A program made the translations under genes and the position numbers. Below the pieces are notes generated by a model. That model did no database searches. It was not told the DNA's origin and was given only the letters and a program-made list of their open reading frames with translations. From Beroe forskalii (taxonomy: Eukaryota > Ctenophora > Nuda > Beroida > Beroidae), in the NCBI GenBank assembly GCA_011033025.1, contig WFMF01000005.1:620001-684000 (forward strand): a stretch of 64,000 nucleotides of DNA. The letters are read 5' to 3'. Below are positions 31,816 to 44,420 of this stretch, one piece after another; positions within the stretch are counted from its first letter, which is position 1, and every line of letters begins with the position of its first letter.

Positions 31816-33067
31816 GGCGAAGTATGACGTGTACTGTAATGCCCCATTGTATTTGTAGAGTGGGGATTGTTGTGAGATCGTGGAGAACTGACCTGACTCG
31901 TTATATTGTTGATTATTTCCACCGAGTTACAGTTGCAAGATTAGGGAACGTCTCTGGAATCTCAATAAGCCATGATGGCCATGTTATATTTGTGTACGAA
32001 GTACGTGATTCACTCACCGATTTAATGAACTGATTCAATGCACAATGGGGTCACGTTCCTCACACACACAGACAATGGCTCTGGTCTGGTCATCTCAAAA
32101 TATTGGAAGTGGAAGTGAAATTCTCTTAGGGATCGTTCACATATTACGTAATCACCTTGGGGGAGGGGGTTTCCAAATGATTGCTTTGCATGTTATTGTA
32201 ACAAATACAACTACTGTAAACTTGATTACGAGGGGGGGGGTTGAAATTGGCCAAAAATTGATTACGTAATAAGTAATATGTGAACGACCCCTTATCTTGT
32301 GACTTGTTGGTCATGAACTGGAAATAAGAACTGCGCTGTAAATATTATCTGAATTCTATTATTTGATGAAACTGTTTTGATCTACACCTACAATAATTTT
32401 AGGAAAGGCATTACCGTGGTGTCTTGACCTTTTGATTTATGATAGTTTTACGGATGATTCAAAATGTTTATAGTTATATCCGCATATTTATATTTTGAAT
32501 GTGATATCACTGTACTATTGTTTCCTGTGCCTATGATATTGATATTCATCCAATATCAACATGAGCATTGCATTGATTAAGTTTATCTCCAAGAAAATGA
32601 TCGTTGGTATTTGTTTCTCATAGTCATAGTCGTAGATCAAGTTACGCGTATGTCTGCACATCGATCGATCGAAATATCTGTCGAAAGAACGTGCAAATGC
32701 CTTCGGCGGACGCCGAAGACGAAGGGGTCAGACAACGACAAGTAAAACCACGTTTTCACTTGTTTGTGTTCCTCTAACCGATGCCACTACCTGCAGATGG
32801 GACACGCTGCGCAATATTTGCCCTTGCTTAACACTTGCCCTAACCACACCAGGACCCTGGTTTCGCGCACAGACAGATGTTGTTTCCTAAGCCCGCATAG
32901 GATTAGGTGTGTGTACGCGCCGCGCGCTTCCCTACTGAGGAAGCGTTTTGTCGTACGTTGCTAAACGCGTATATCCCTGTTATCAGTTATCGTCGCGCGG
33001 CGCGCTTCCTCAGAACAGACACCTATGCGCGGCGCGTACACACTTGCCCTAACCAGCGCCCTGGTTT
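31816..33067. other. HERC2 3' region and intergenic sequence
   Basis: Holds one MITE (listed), a half-copy of the 8372 palindrome at 32644-32692, and a GC-rich inverted repeat at about 32890-33045 (gtgtacgcgccgcgcgc and its complement). The direct repeat acttgccctaacca occurs near 32825 and 33045. No clear AATAAA was assigned. Confidence 0.5.
32129..32291. mobile_element. Harbinger-type MITE, TTA duplication (family copy 1)
   Basis: The ends gggatcgttcacatattacg and, reverse-complemented, ggggtcgttcacatattact are flanked by TTA at 32126-32128 and 32292-32294. A related decayed copy is at 61854-62020. Confidence 0.8.
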
Positions 33068-33296
33068 TGAGATATTTATAGTGGAAGTACCGGAACCCAG
33101 AACCCAAATGAAGAGACAGTTTTCAGGGGTAACGAACCATCTAGCCTAGGAAGGAAGAGTATGTTGAGTGTTTATATTCAGATATAAGGGAAAGTTATAT
33201 TCACGGGGGAATATCTATATCAAAGTAAAGGGATATAAGGGGAAATATAATAATCTGAATAATAATATAAAATAATAATAAAAACGAATATCAACA
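33068..33296 (-). repeat. 3' LTR of the Copia element
   Basis: 229 bp, minus-strand TGTTGATATTCG...ATATCTCA (TG...CA ends). It also contains an inner agtatgttgagtgt string that resembles its own end. Confidence 0.85.
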
Positions 33297-33310
33297 TACT
33301 CTCCCCGCCC
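33297..33310 (-). promoter_or_regulatory. Polypurine tract of the Copia element
   Basis: Minus strand GGGCGGGGAGAGTA directly before the 3' LTR, the expected primer for plus-strand DNA synthesis. Confidence 0.75.
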
Positions 33311-35164
33311 AGACCAAATTTTTTGAGATATAAACTTATAATAAATTGTCAAACATATTTCAAAATATACAATTAATTTCATTGTTACAATACAATTGTT
33401 TCAATTTGTACTAATTTATCAATATTGAAGACACTACATGAAGCTACTAAATACAATCAAATACTATCAACTAAATACTGAGACTAGATGGTTCACCAAT
33501 ACCTACAAATTCTAGAAGATACTTACAATCATTTAAAAAAACGGACTCATTTAACCCTTGATAATAAATAAAACTAAATTATGATTTGCGGTCTTTAAAA
33601 ACGGAAATAATCGGACAGAAATAATTCATACGCAAATTTGAATTAAAGCAGAACTCTCGGAAATAAAACTATACGTGCGCGCGTCTAAAATTTACACAAG
33701 ATTACTGAAAAATAACTACTTTCTGTGCGCGCAACGCAAATTTTGCTAGTACTTTTAGTAATGGCACACAGCCAAAATCCTGGATCAACAATGTTTGAAG
33801 AACACGCCGTACGAATACTAAAAATCCGAAAAACGATACGCAGGAATGTTGTGCGCAAGAATGTGCACCTGTGGAATGCACGGAAAGGAATTGAGAACGG
33901 AATGCGCGGTCGCGCGCGCTGCAAAATTACGGAATGCAACTCGCGTGTGACAGTAAGGACTTCAGCAGAATTTCCAAGGTTGACTGAGGGTGCTATTTCT
34001 TATGTGAGCTGTGACAAGAGATTGAGTTGAAGTCAACAAGGCTACACACTAATCTTATGAAGCCTTTAATGACTTAATATGAATTAAAGAAAGATCTGAG
34101 AAATTTTCTTTACTTTCGAATTGTACACCGACAGTATCCACTGGGCCTGTATAACACATCAGTCGATCGAATGGAATTGGTCGATCGATCGGGAGCGTGT
34201 TTTTGACAGGCCCTGAATGACTAAGGTCTAAGACATGTTTGATTAGGCTTCTATTGTAGCTACATAAGCTATTAACTTACTAGGTCAAAGATTTTCTGCA
34301 AAAAACACACCATTCGATAGAATGAAGATGATCTTGATCGATCGAATTATCTGTTATACATGCCCTTAAGCTGATCCTAGTTTAGGCATTAGTTGCCCCG
34401 GATATAAAAGAATATAAGATTATGAAAGAATATTTATAGGCTATGTTATGATGCAGATGACACAGACAGTTAAATGCGTAATGGCAAATGTTGCCCTATA
34501 ACAATGTATGTGCAAGGGCAAGCATCTAGTCTACTGTTCATTAGGGCTAAAAACCAGCCGGCAACGGGTTTCATAGGCCCCAAATAATCGCTACATACCA
34601 TCCAACTTTAAGACTATAGCAACATAATTCAAGGTCAAGGGCAAAACAAGCTGCAAGTAAATCTTTAATAGTATACTTCTGGGATGTAATAATTTACAAG
34701 CTAACAAACAAACAACTGTTCAAGTGTGAAAAAATACTGAGAATGTCCACTATGGCAGAGTCAGGACGAACAACGGATCAGGTAACAGCAAGAGAGAAAT
34801 GATGTCAACTGATGAGGTGGGTGCTGACCCTGGTGCGTTTTGATCACGTGACCTATCAGCTCTGCTGACAGATGCACGTCTCAAATGTGCCGCCCCTTGC
34901 ATGCTATGACTGTAGGTCACGTGATCAGAGCACAACCAGGGTACACACCCAGGTCTAATCAGTTGACATCATTTCTCTCAATCTATGAAAATCTGTTCTG
35001 AGGGTAAATTCGCAGGTAAATTCGCCTAACTAGAAATGAAAACAAGAAAAAAGGAAAAAGTCTTATCATCAGTATTTTCCACATAAGAGTAAGGGAGGGT
35101 ACGTACTGCAGTTTATACCGACAAGTTACTTATAGTTAGGACAAGAACCGCCGTGAGTACCGAC
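33311..35164 (-). other. 3' non-coding part of the Copia element
   Basis: AT-rich. It includes a GATCGATC-rich inverted-repeat block at 34142-34376 (ends gggcctgtataaca and gggcatgtataaca) and a MITE-like palindrome at 34792-34979. A 101-codon + strand frame at 33725 lacks an early ATG and any motif. Confidence 0.5.
34792..34979. mobile_element. Palindromic MITE-like element
   Basis: The arms gagagaaatgatgtcaactg and their complement at the other end continue to gatcacgtgacct and aggtcacgtgatc. About 60 bp per arm, non-coding. Confidence 0.65.
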
Positions 35165-38100
35165 TAATTGGGGTTTGAAGGGTTTAAAGGTGGTAAATGA
35201 CCACAAAGCCGGTTCAGGGTTGTAGAGGGCATTGATGAGATGACTTTGCACATTTTTGGCGACTTCTGACTTTCGGGGACGCCGGACCATACCAATTTTT
35301 GGCCCGATTGGTCACTCAGAACGGCCACAATGGGGCCTTTCCATAGTAGATTTTCAAAATGGAAAGGATGAGAACCAAATGAGAACCAAATGAGATTTTG
35401 AAGGGTTTAAGGTGGTAAATGACTCCAAAACCGGTTCAGGGTTGTAGAGGGCATTGAGGAGATGACTTGTGCAAATTTTTGGCGACTTTGGACTTTCGGG
35501 AACGCCGGGCCACGCCCTTTTCGTCACAAAAATAGAAAATTTTAAAATTGCGTAAAATGACTCAAAACCGGTTGGAACGTGTTTATATAGTCCCTAGGAG
35601 TGTCCATACCAATTTTTTGGCCCGATTGGTCACTCAGAACGGCCACAATGGGGCCTTTCCATAGTAGATTTTCAAAATGGAAAGGATGAGAACCAAATGA
35701 GAACCAAATTTTGAAGGGTTTTGAAAGGTTTAAATGGTAAATGAAAAAAACCGGTTCAGGGTTGGGGCATTGAGGGATGACTTGTAATTTTTGGGCATTG
35801 GACTTTCAGGGACGCCGACTTGTGCAAATTTTTGGCGACTTTGGAAAATTCGTAAAATGACTCAAAACCGGTTGGAACGTGTTTACGCCCCCTAGTCAAA
35901 ATCGAAAATTTTAAAATTTTAAAAATGAAAGGATGAGAAACCGGTTGGAACGTGGTTTATTCAGGGTTGTGTGGCATAGATTTTTTGGCCAATTTTGGCG
36001 ATTGGTCACTCAGAACGGGGCCACGCAAAAAATCATAAAAATTTCCAAATTGTAGAAATTCAAAAACCGGAAAGGATGAGAACCAAATTTTTGATTGAAC
36101 AGGGATTTTGGGGCCTTTCCATAAGGGTTTAAAGGTGGATAAATGAAATCCAAACCGGTTCAGGGTTGTAGAGGGCATTGAGGAAATGACTTGTGCAAAT
36201 TTTTGGCGACTTTGGACTTTCGGGGACGCCGGGCCACGCCCTTTCGTCACAAAAATCGAAAATTTTAAAATTGCGTAAAATGACTCAAAACCGGTTGGAA
36301 CGTGTTTATATAGTCCTAGGAGTGTCCATACCAATTTTGGCCCGATTGGTCACTCAGAACGGCCACAATGGGGCCTTTCCATAGTAGATTTTCAAAATGG
36401 AAAGGATGAGAACCAAATGAGAACCAAATGAGAACGGGGATTTTGAAGGGTTTAAAGGTGGTAAATGACTTCAAAACCGGTTCAGGGTTGTAGAGGGCAT
36501 TGAGGAGATGACTTGTGCAAATTTTTGGCGACTTTGCACTTTCAGGGACGCCGGGCCACGCCCTTTTCGTCACAAAAATCGAAAATTTTAAAATTGCGTA
36601 AAATGACTCAAAACCGGTTGGAACGTGTTTATATAGTCCCTAGGAGTGTCCATACCAATTTTTGGCCCGATTGGTCACTCAGAACGGCCACAATGGGGCC
36701 TTTCCATAGTAGATTTTCAAAATGGAAAGGATGAGAACCAAATGAGAACCAAATGAGAACGGGGATTTTGAAGGGTTTAAAGGTGGTAAATGACTCCAAA
36801 AACCGGTTCAGGGTTGTAGAGGGCATTGAGGAGATGACTTGTGCAAATTTTGGCGACTTTGGACTTTCAGGGGACGCCGGGCCACGCCCTTTTCGTCACA
36901 AAAATCGAAAATTTTAAAATTGCGTAAAATGACTCAAAACCGGTTGGAACGTGTTTATATAGTCCTAGGAGTGTCCATACCAATTTTTGGCCCGATTGGT
37001 CACTCAGAACGGCCACAATGGGGCCTTTCCATAGTAGATTTTCAAAATGGAAAGGATGAGAACCAAATGAGAACCAAATGAGAACGGGGATTTTGAAGGG
37101 TTTAAAGGTGGTAAATGACTCCAAAACCGGTTCAGGGTTGTAGAGGGCATTGAGGAGATGACTTGTGCAAATTTTTGGCGACTTTGGACTTTCGGGGACG
37201 CCGGGCCACGCCCTTTCGTCACAAAAATCGAAAATTTTAAAATTGCGTAAAATGACTCAAAACCGGTTGGAACGTGTTTATATAGTCCCTAGGAGTGTCC
37301 ATACCAGAATTTTGGCCCGATTGGTCACTCAGAACGGCCACAATGGGGCCTTTCCATAGTAGATTTTCAAAAATGGAAAGGATGAGAACCAAATGAGAAC
37401 CAAATGAGAACGGGATTTTGAAGGGTTTAAAAGTGGTAATGGCAAACCGGTTCAGGGTTGTAGAGGGCATTGAGGAGATGACTTGTGCAAAATTTTTGGC
37501 GACTTTGGACTTTCAGGGGACGAACCACGCCCTTTGGACGTCACAAAAATCGAAAATTTACCAAGTGGAAATGACTCAAAACCGGTTGGAACGTGTTTAC
37601 CTAGTCCCTAAAATTTTCAATTTTATTTGATTGGTCACTCAGAACGGCCACAATGGGGCCTTTCCATAGTAGATTTTCAAAAATTTGATGAAACCAAATT
37701 TTGAGAAAATTTTTGAACCCTTTAAAGGTTTTAAATGAAAAAACCGGTTCAGGGTTGTTCTCCATTTTTGAGGAACTCTGCATCATTTTGGACTTTTTTC
37801 GACGCATTTACGCCCCTTTTCGAAAATTTTCTCAAAAATTGCGTTGACCCAAATCCCCGGTTGAACGTTTTTATATTTACCCTAGGAGGTCCATACAATT
37901 TTTTCTGATTGGTCACTCAGAACGGTCCAAAAAATTTTGGACAGACTTTATAAAATGGAAAGGATGAGAATGGTTTTGAGTCAAATTTTACGGGATTTTG
38001 AAAATTTTCGATTTTTTTGTGACGAAAAGGCGTGTTCCGGCGTCCCCGAAAGTCCAAAGTCGCCAAAAATTTGCAAAGTTTCATTTTCAATGCCCTCTAC

Positions 38101-41100
38101 AACCCTGAACCGGTTTTGGGTCATTTTAAACCTTTAAACCCTTCAAAATCCCCGTTCTCAACGTTGTTCTTTTGGTCTCATCCTTTCCATTTTGAAAATT
38201 TTATGAAAGGCCCACAATGGGGCCTTTCTGAGTGACCAATCGGAAAAAATTGGTATGAACACTTTAGGGACTAAAGGTGGTAAATGTTCCAAAACCGGTT
38301 TGAGTCATTTTAGACCGGTTTAAAATTTTAAACTTTGGACTTTTAAATTTAAAAACTGAAAAAGTCCAAAGTCGCCAAAATTTGCACAAGTCATCTCCTC
38401 AATGCCCTCTACAACCCTGAACCGGTTTTGGAGTCATTTACCACCTTTAAACCCTTCAAAATCCCCGTTCTCATTTGGTTCTCATTTGGTTCTCATCCTT
38501 TCCATTTTGAAAATCTACTATGGAAAGGCCCCATTGTGGCCGTTCTGAGTGACCAATCGGGCCAAAAATTTGTATGGACACTCCTAGGGACTAAATAAAC
38601 ACGTTCCAACCGGTTTTGAGTCATTTTACGCAATTTTAAAATTTTCGATTTTTGTGACGAAAAGGGCTTGGCCCGGCGTCCCCGAAAGTCCAAAGTCGCC
38701 AAAAATTTGCACAAGTCATCTCCTCAATGCCCTCTACAACCCTGAACCGGTTTTGGAGTCATTTACCACCTTTAAACCCTTCAAAATCCCCGTTCTCATT
38801 TGGTTCTCATTTGGTTCTCATCCTTTCCATTTTGAAAATCTACTATGGAAAGGCCCCATTGTGGCCGTTCTGAGTGACCAATCGGGCCAAAAATTGGTAT
38901 GGACACTCCTAGGGACTATATAAACACGTTCCAACCGGTTTTGAGTCATTTTACGCAATTTTAAAATTTTCGATTTTTGTGACGAAAAGGGCGTGGCCCG
39001 GCGTCCCCGAAAGTCCAAAGTCGCCAAAATTTGCACAAGTCATCTCCTCAATGCCCTCTACAACCCTGAACCGGTTTTGGAGTCATTTACCACCTTTAAA
39101 CCCTTCAAAATCCCCGTTCTCATTTGGTTCTCATTTGGTTCTCATCCTTTCCATTTTGAAAATCTACTATGGAAAGGCCCCATTGTGGCCGTTCTGAGTG
39201 ACCAATCGGGCCAAAAATTGGTATGGACACTCCTAGGGACTATATAAACACGTTCCAACCGGTTTTGAGTCATTTTACGCAATTTTAAAATTTTCGATTT
39301 TGTGACGAAAGGGCGTGGCCCGGCGTCCCCGAAAGTCCAAAGTCGCCAAAAATTTGCACAAGTCATCTCCTCAATGCCCTCTACAACCCTGAACCGGTTT
39401 TGGAGTCATTTACCACCTTTAAACCCTTCAAAATCCCCGTTCTCATTTGGTTCTCATCCTTTCCATTTTGAAAATCTACTATGGAAAGGCCCCATTGTGG
39501 CCGTTCTGAGTGACCAATCTGGCCAAAAATTGGTATGGACACTCCTTAGGACTATATAATCACGTTCCAACCGGTTTTGAGTCATTTTACGCAATTTTAA
39601 AATTTTCGATTTTTGTGACGAAAAGGGCGTGGCCCGGCGTCCCCGATGGTCCAAATTCGCCAAAAATTTGCTCAAGTCATCTCTTCAATGCCCTCTACAA
39701 CCCTGAACCAGTTTTGGAGTCATTTACCACCTTTAAACCCTTCAAAATCCCCGTTCTCATTTGGTTCTCATCCTTTCCATTTTGAAAATCTACTATGGAA
39801 AGGCCCCATTGTGGCCGTTCTGAGTGACCAATCGGGCCAAAAATTGGTATGGACACTCCTAGGGACTATATACTGTAAACACGTTCCAACCGGTTTTGAG
39901 TCATTTTACGCAATTTTAAAATTTTCGATTTTTGTGACGAAAAGGGCGTGGCCCGGCGTCCCCGAAAGTCCAAAGTCGCCAAAAATTTGCACAAGTCATC
40001 TCCTCAATGCCCTCTACAACCCTGAACCGGTTTTGGAGTCATTTACCACCTTTAAACCCTTCAAAATCCCCGTTCTCATCATTTGGTTCTCATCCTTTCC
40101 ATTTTGAAAATCTACTATGGAAAGGCCCCATTGTGGCCGTTCTGAGTGACCAATCGGGCCAAAAATTGGTATGGACACTCCTAGGGACTATATAAACACG
40201 TTCCAACCGGTTTTGAGTCATTTTACGCAATTTTAAAATTTTCGATTTTTGTGACGAAAAGGGCGTGGCCCGGCGTCCCCGAAAGTCCAAAGTCGCCAAA
40301 AATTTGCACAAGTCATCTCCTCAATGCCCTCTACAACCCTGAACCGGTTTTGGAGTCATTTACCACCTTTAAACCCTTCAAAATCCCCGTTCTCATTTGG
40401 TTCTCATTTGGTTCTCATCCTTTCCATTTTGAAAATCTACTATGGAAAGGCCCCATTGTGGCCGTTCTGAGTGACCAATCGGGCCAAAAATTGGTATGGA
40501 CACTCCTAGGGACTATATAAACACGTTCCAACCGGTTTTGAGTCATTTTACGCAATTTTAAAATTTTCGATTTTTGTGACGAAAAGGGCGTGGCCCGGCG
40601 TCCCCGAAAGTCCAAAGTCGCCAAAAATTTGCACAAGTCATCTCCTCAATGCCCTCTACAACCCTGAACCGGTTTTGGAGTCATTTACCACCTTTAAACC
40701 CTTCAAAATCCCCGTTCTCATTTGGTTCTCATTTGGTTCTCATCCTTTCCATTTGAAAATCTACTATGGAAAGGCCCCATTGTGGCCGTTCTGAGTGACC
40801 AATCGGGCCAAAAATTGGTATGGACACTCCTAGGGACTATATAAACACGTTCCAACCGGTTTTGAGTCATTTTACGCAATTTTAAAATTTTCGATTTTTG
40901 TGACGAAAAGGGCGTGGCCCGGCGTCCTCGAAAGTCCAAAGTCGCCAAAAATTTGCACAAGTCATCTCCTCAATGCCCTCTACAACCCTGAACCGGTTTT
41001 GGAGTCATTTACCACCTTTAAACCCTTCAAAATCCCCGTTCATTTGGTTCTCATTTGGTTCTTTGGTTCTCATCCTTTCCATTTTGAAAATCTACTATGG

Positions 41101-41704
41101 AAAGGCCCCATTGTGGCCGTTCTGAGTGACCAATCGAGCCAAAAATTGGTATGTACACTCCTAGGGACTATATAAACACGTTCCAACCGGTTTTGAGTCA
41201 TTTTACGCAATTTTAAAATTTTTGTGACGAAAAGCTGAAAAGGGCGTGGCCTGGCGTCCCCGAATATCCAAAGTCGCCAAAAATTTGCACGAGTCATCTC
41301 CTCAATGTCCTCTACAACCCTGAACCGGTTTTGGAGTCATTTACCACCTTTAAACCCTTCAAAATCCCCGTTCTCATTTGGTTCTCATTTGGTTCTCATC
41401 CTTTCCATTATGAAAATCTACTATGGAAAGGCCCCATTGTGGCCGTTCTGAGTGACCAATCGGGCCAAAAATTGGTATGGACACTCCTAGGGACTATATA
41501 AACACGTTCCAACCGGTTTTGAGTCATTTTACGCAATTTTAAAATTTTCGATTTTTGTGACGAAAAGGGCGTCCCCGAAAGTCCAAAGTCGCCAAAAATT
41601 TGCACAAGTCATCTCCTCAATGCCCTCTACAACCCTGAACCGGTTTTGGAGTCATTTACCACCTTTAAACCCTTCAAAATCCCCGTTCTCATTTGGTTCT
41701 CATT
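35165..41704. repeat. Satellite array, ~325-bp monomers, orientation flips near 37950
   Basis: About 8 monomers in one orientation (35165-37930), then about 11 in the opposite (37970-41704). Landmarks per monomer are caaaaccggttggaacgtg, gtttatatagtccctagg, ccgattggtcactcagaac and caaaaccggttcagggttg. Edge and outer monomers are almost identical, while 35700-36150 and 37500-38380 are scrambled and degenerate. Most monomers carry TTCG-N7-CGGG. The many 60-90-residue frames on both strands are shadows of the repeat. Confidence 0.92.
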
Positions 41705-44420
41705 TATACACAAAAACATTGTTAATTGTTCACTTATCTTATTCATTCAAATTGTTAATAGACGGCACTCTGATTACGATATTTAAGTTCTAAATTACTC
41801 TAAAGACTCAATTAACCTAGCAATTAGCCTGGATCAAGGTGAAATGTGGTAGTGTGCGGTGATTAGCGGTACTTACTAGAACTGTGAGCTAACTGAGTGT
41901 GTGATAACTGTGCAGCAGTGGAAATTTGACAAGTAACTTCCTGAAATAAAGGGTGTTAGTAACTGCGGATACAATCAATTCTAATAGGAAGTAATGAATA
42001 AAGGAATAAATTATTACAAATTATACAGTACACAGTTACAAATTTCTGTCAAATATCACCCGTTTTATAAGTAATCAATGAATTATGATGAGCTAAACGC
42101 TCATTGAACTAAACGTTCCCATTGATAATTCCACTCATTTGAATATATTGAATCCCAAATATCATTTATCATGCGTATTTTCGCTTTTACTTATTCACTT
42201 ATCACGCGTATTTTCGCTTTACATTCAATTTAAAATCACGAGTACATTCACTTTTAACTTTGCGTTTAATATTCCCATTTTACATCTCAAACATCTCAAA
42301 TCATTATATTACGCAATTAAATTCTTCAAAATATCCCGTCAAACCTTTTCCTCGGTATTTAATAGCAGATCTGCATATAATTCACAAATTTGATATCTAA
42401 AATAGCCCGTATTGGAAACTGTAATTGTTGATCAGACAATAATTTACAATACAAAGGTCACTAGTTACCTGAGCTATAATATAGATACTAAATAGGCTAC
42501 TTCTTCCATTAATTATAACACATCCATAATATTACCGTAACCTCCTTTCATAATAAACTTAAACAGCTTATATGTACTTAAATAATTGACTTCACTTACG
42601 TGATAAACTTGAACTGCTGCACGCACAACTTTTACTACACTTTTCACACGACGGACATTCACACTTCAGTACTCACGACGCACCACATTACCAATAAATC
42701 ACATTCATCCTGAATACGGCTATACAATAAATAACAAATTATCCTGTAGTTTTGATTTAAATATAAATTATAAGACGGTAAAAAGTTGTTCAATTCCAAG
42801 AATATTAATTGACATCACAGATGCTTTTAGTACCCGACTAATACTGGATAAGTTAAAATATTCATTATAACGAGGTATAAAAAATGGTACAAAAATGTAT
42901 GAAAATGAGCTTTGAGCAATCTGAAAACTTGAAATGATCTGAGAAGAAGGAAAATGTGACGAAAATGTGATTCCCCTCTCGGACAACGCATGCTGCACGC
43001 ATGCAGCACAGGTGTTGGCCCAACGGTGCGTCTCCGAGCGAGTCCCCGTGTTAGAGCCCACTTCCCACACACAGGTAGCTAAATAGCTCCCCTGTGCAGT
43101 GGACCACCACATCACTAGTGGCGAAATACGGATATACCTAACCTGCTCCTGACAACCACCTAGGATCCAAATTGTCAGGGAGACTTAGGGTCCTCACTTC
43201 GTCAAAAAGAAAGGAGAAACGAATTGAAAAGTTGCTCAAAAACCTCGTTATAACAAATAGTATTTATAAAACACGGCAGAAATGATATATAAAATAACTT
43301 ACGTAGTGATTTAATTTCGTCATTCAAATCATGCAGACGATAAATAACTTATTAAAACTCAGTGAAAAATTTTAAAAGAAATTAAATGTGCTGATATTAT
43401 AATATATCTGCTTATGGACTGACATTTATACACACATTTTTGGAAAAAATGGTACATATGAGTGTAAACGGGAGATATAACGTAGTATATGTACCATATG
43501 CGACTTATGTGTGTATTAATGGTAAAAAGTCCCATACATACAGTATATTTCTATACATTTCATGTATAATGTATACCTGGTATACTACTACCATTCCTTG
43601 AAATCTGGTACGTGTTTAATACGTTCTGTTACATCAATGTACTTAAGTACATTCCTGGGATTACAATACATTCCCAGAAATATCAAATGGTTAATACTTC
43701 ATTATTTGTTTACAGCCGTTAAATCACTGTTTAATGTCTATTATCATATTCAGAATTACAGTACACTTGGTTTTAAACCTTCAAATTTACATCATAACAC
43801 AACGTTTTCATTTGTAGCCCTTGAGATTGTCAAATGTCAAATTCAACAATATATTGCCCACTTAACAATTGCCATAATCTAAATACAAGTTTGTAATCCA
43901 GCCATTTATTACAAATCAATTCGTACACTCTGGCAAATTTAGTACACACGACACATTACTAAGTACCCTTATTAGAAAAACCATTTTTCTTTAGAAATTT
44001 TCAATCCAGAATTTAACAGTTTCTGAATACAACTTTTAACCTCAAATATAGTCATAAATTGAAATGCAAGTCTTGAAGTACAACATTTCGGTCTGGTCAT
44101 TACAATACATATTAGCCAGAAAATGTCAGAAACATTTAACTCTGAAAACAGTATTTCAGATTATATGGTTGATCTAATCAATTCACATTTTCAAATTTCA
44201 GAATACATTACACTCTGAACATATTACTTCAGGTTTTATACCACAAATACAAGCCTTCAAATACATTTCATTTTGGTCATTACAATACATATTTTCCATT
44301 TCTGAAAACATCACATTCTGAATACGCTATTTCAGATTACATTATCAATTAAACAGGTCTTTGATTAGCATTGTTTTCATACATTCATTTGACCTTCAAA
44401 CAACACACTGATTTGTTTCT
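41705..44420 (-). other. 3' non-coding part of the Copia element between satellite and pol
   Basis: AT-rich with no coding signal. A loose repetition of cattacaatacatatt and tctgaaaaca strings occurs between 44050 and 44350. Confidence 0.5.

Noticed and set aside
33725-34030. 101-codon frame with a hydrophobic start resembling a signal peptide
   Set aside because: The hydrophobic part begins at a GTG codon; the first ATG lies after it. The sequence is in the Copia 3' region and has no family motif.
35957-41793. Dozens of 60-150-residue frames such as RLERVYIVPRSVHTNFWPDW and its mirror
   Set aside because: They occur once per satellite monomer, on whichever strand matches the monomer orientation, with no splice or start context.
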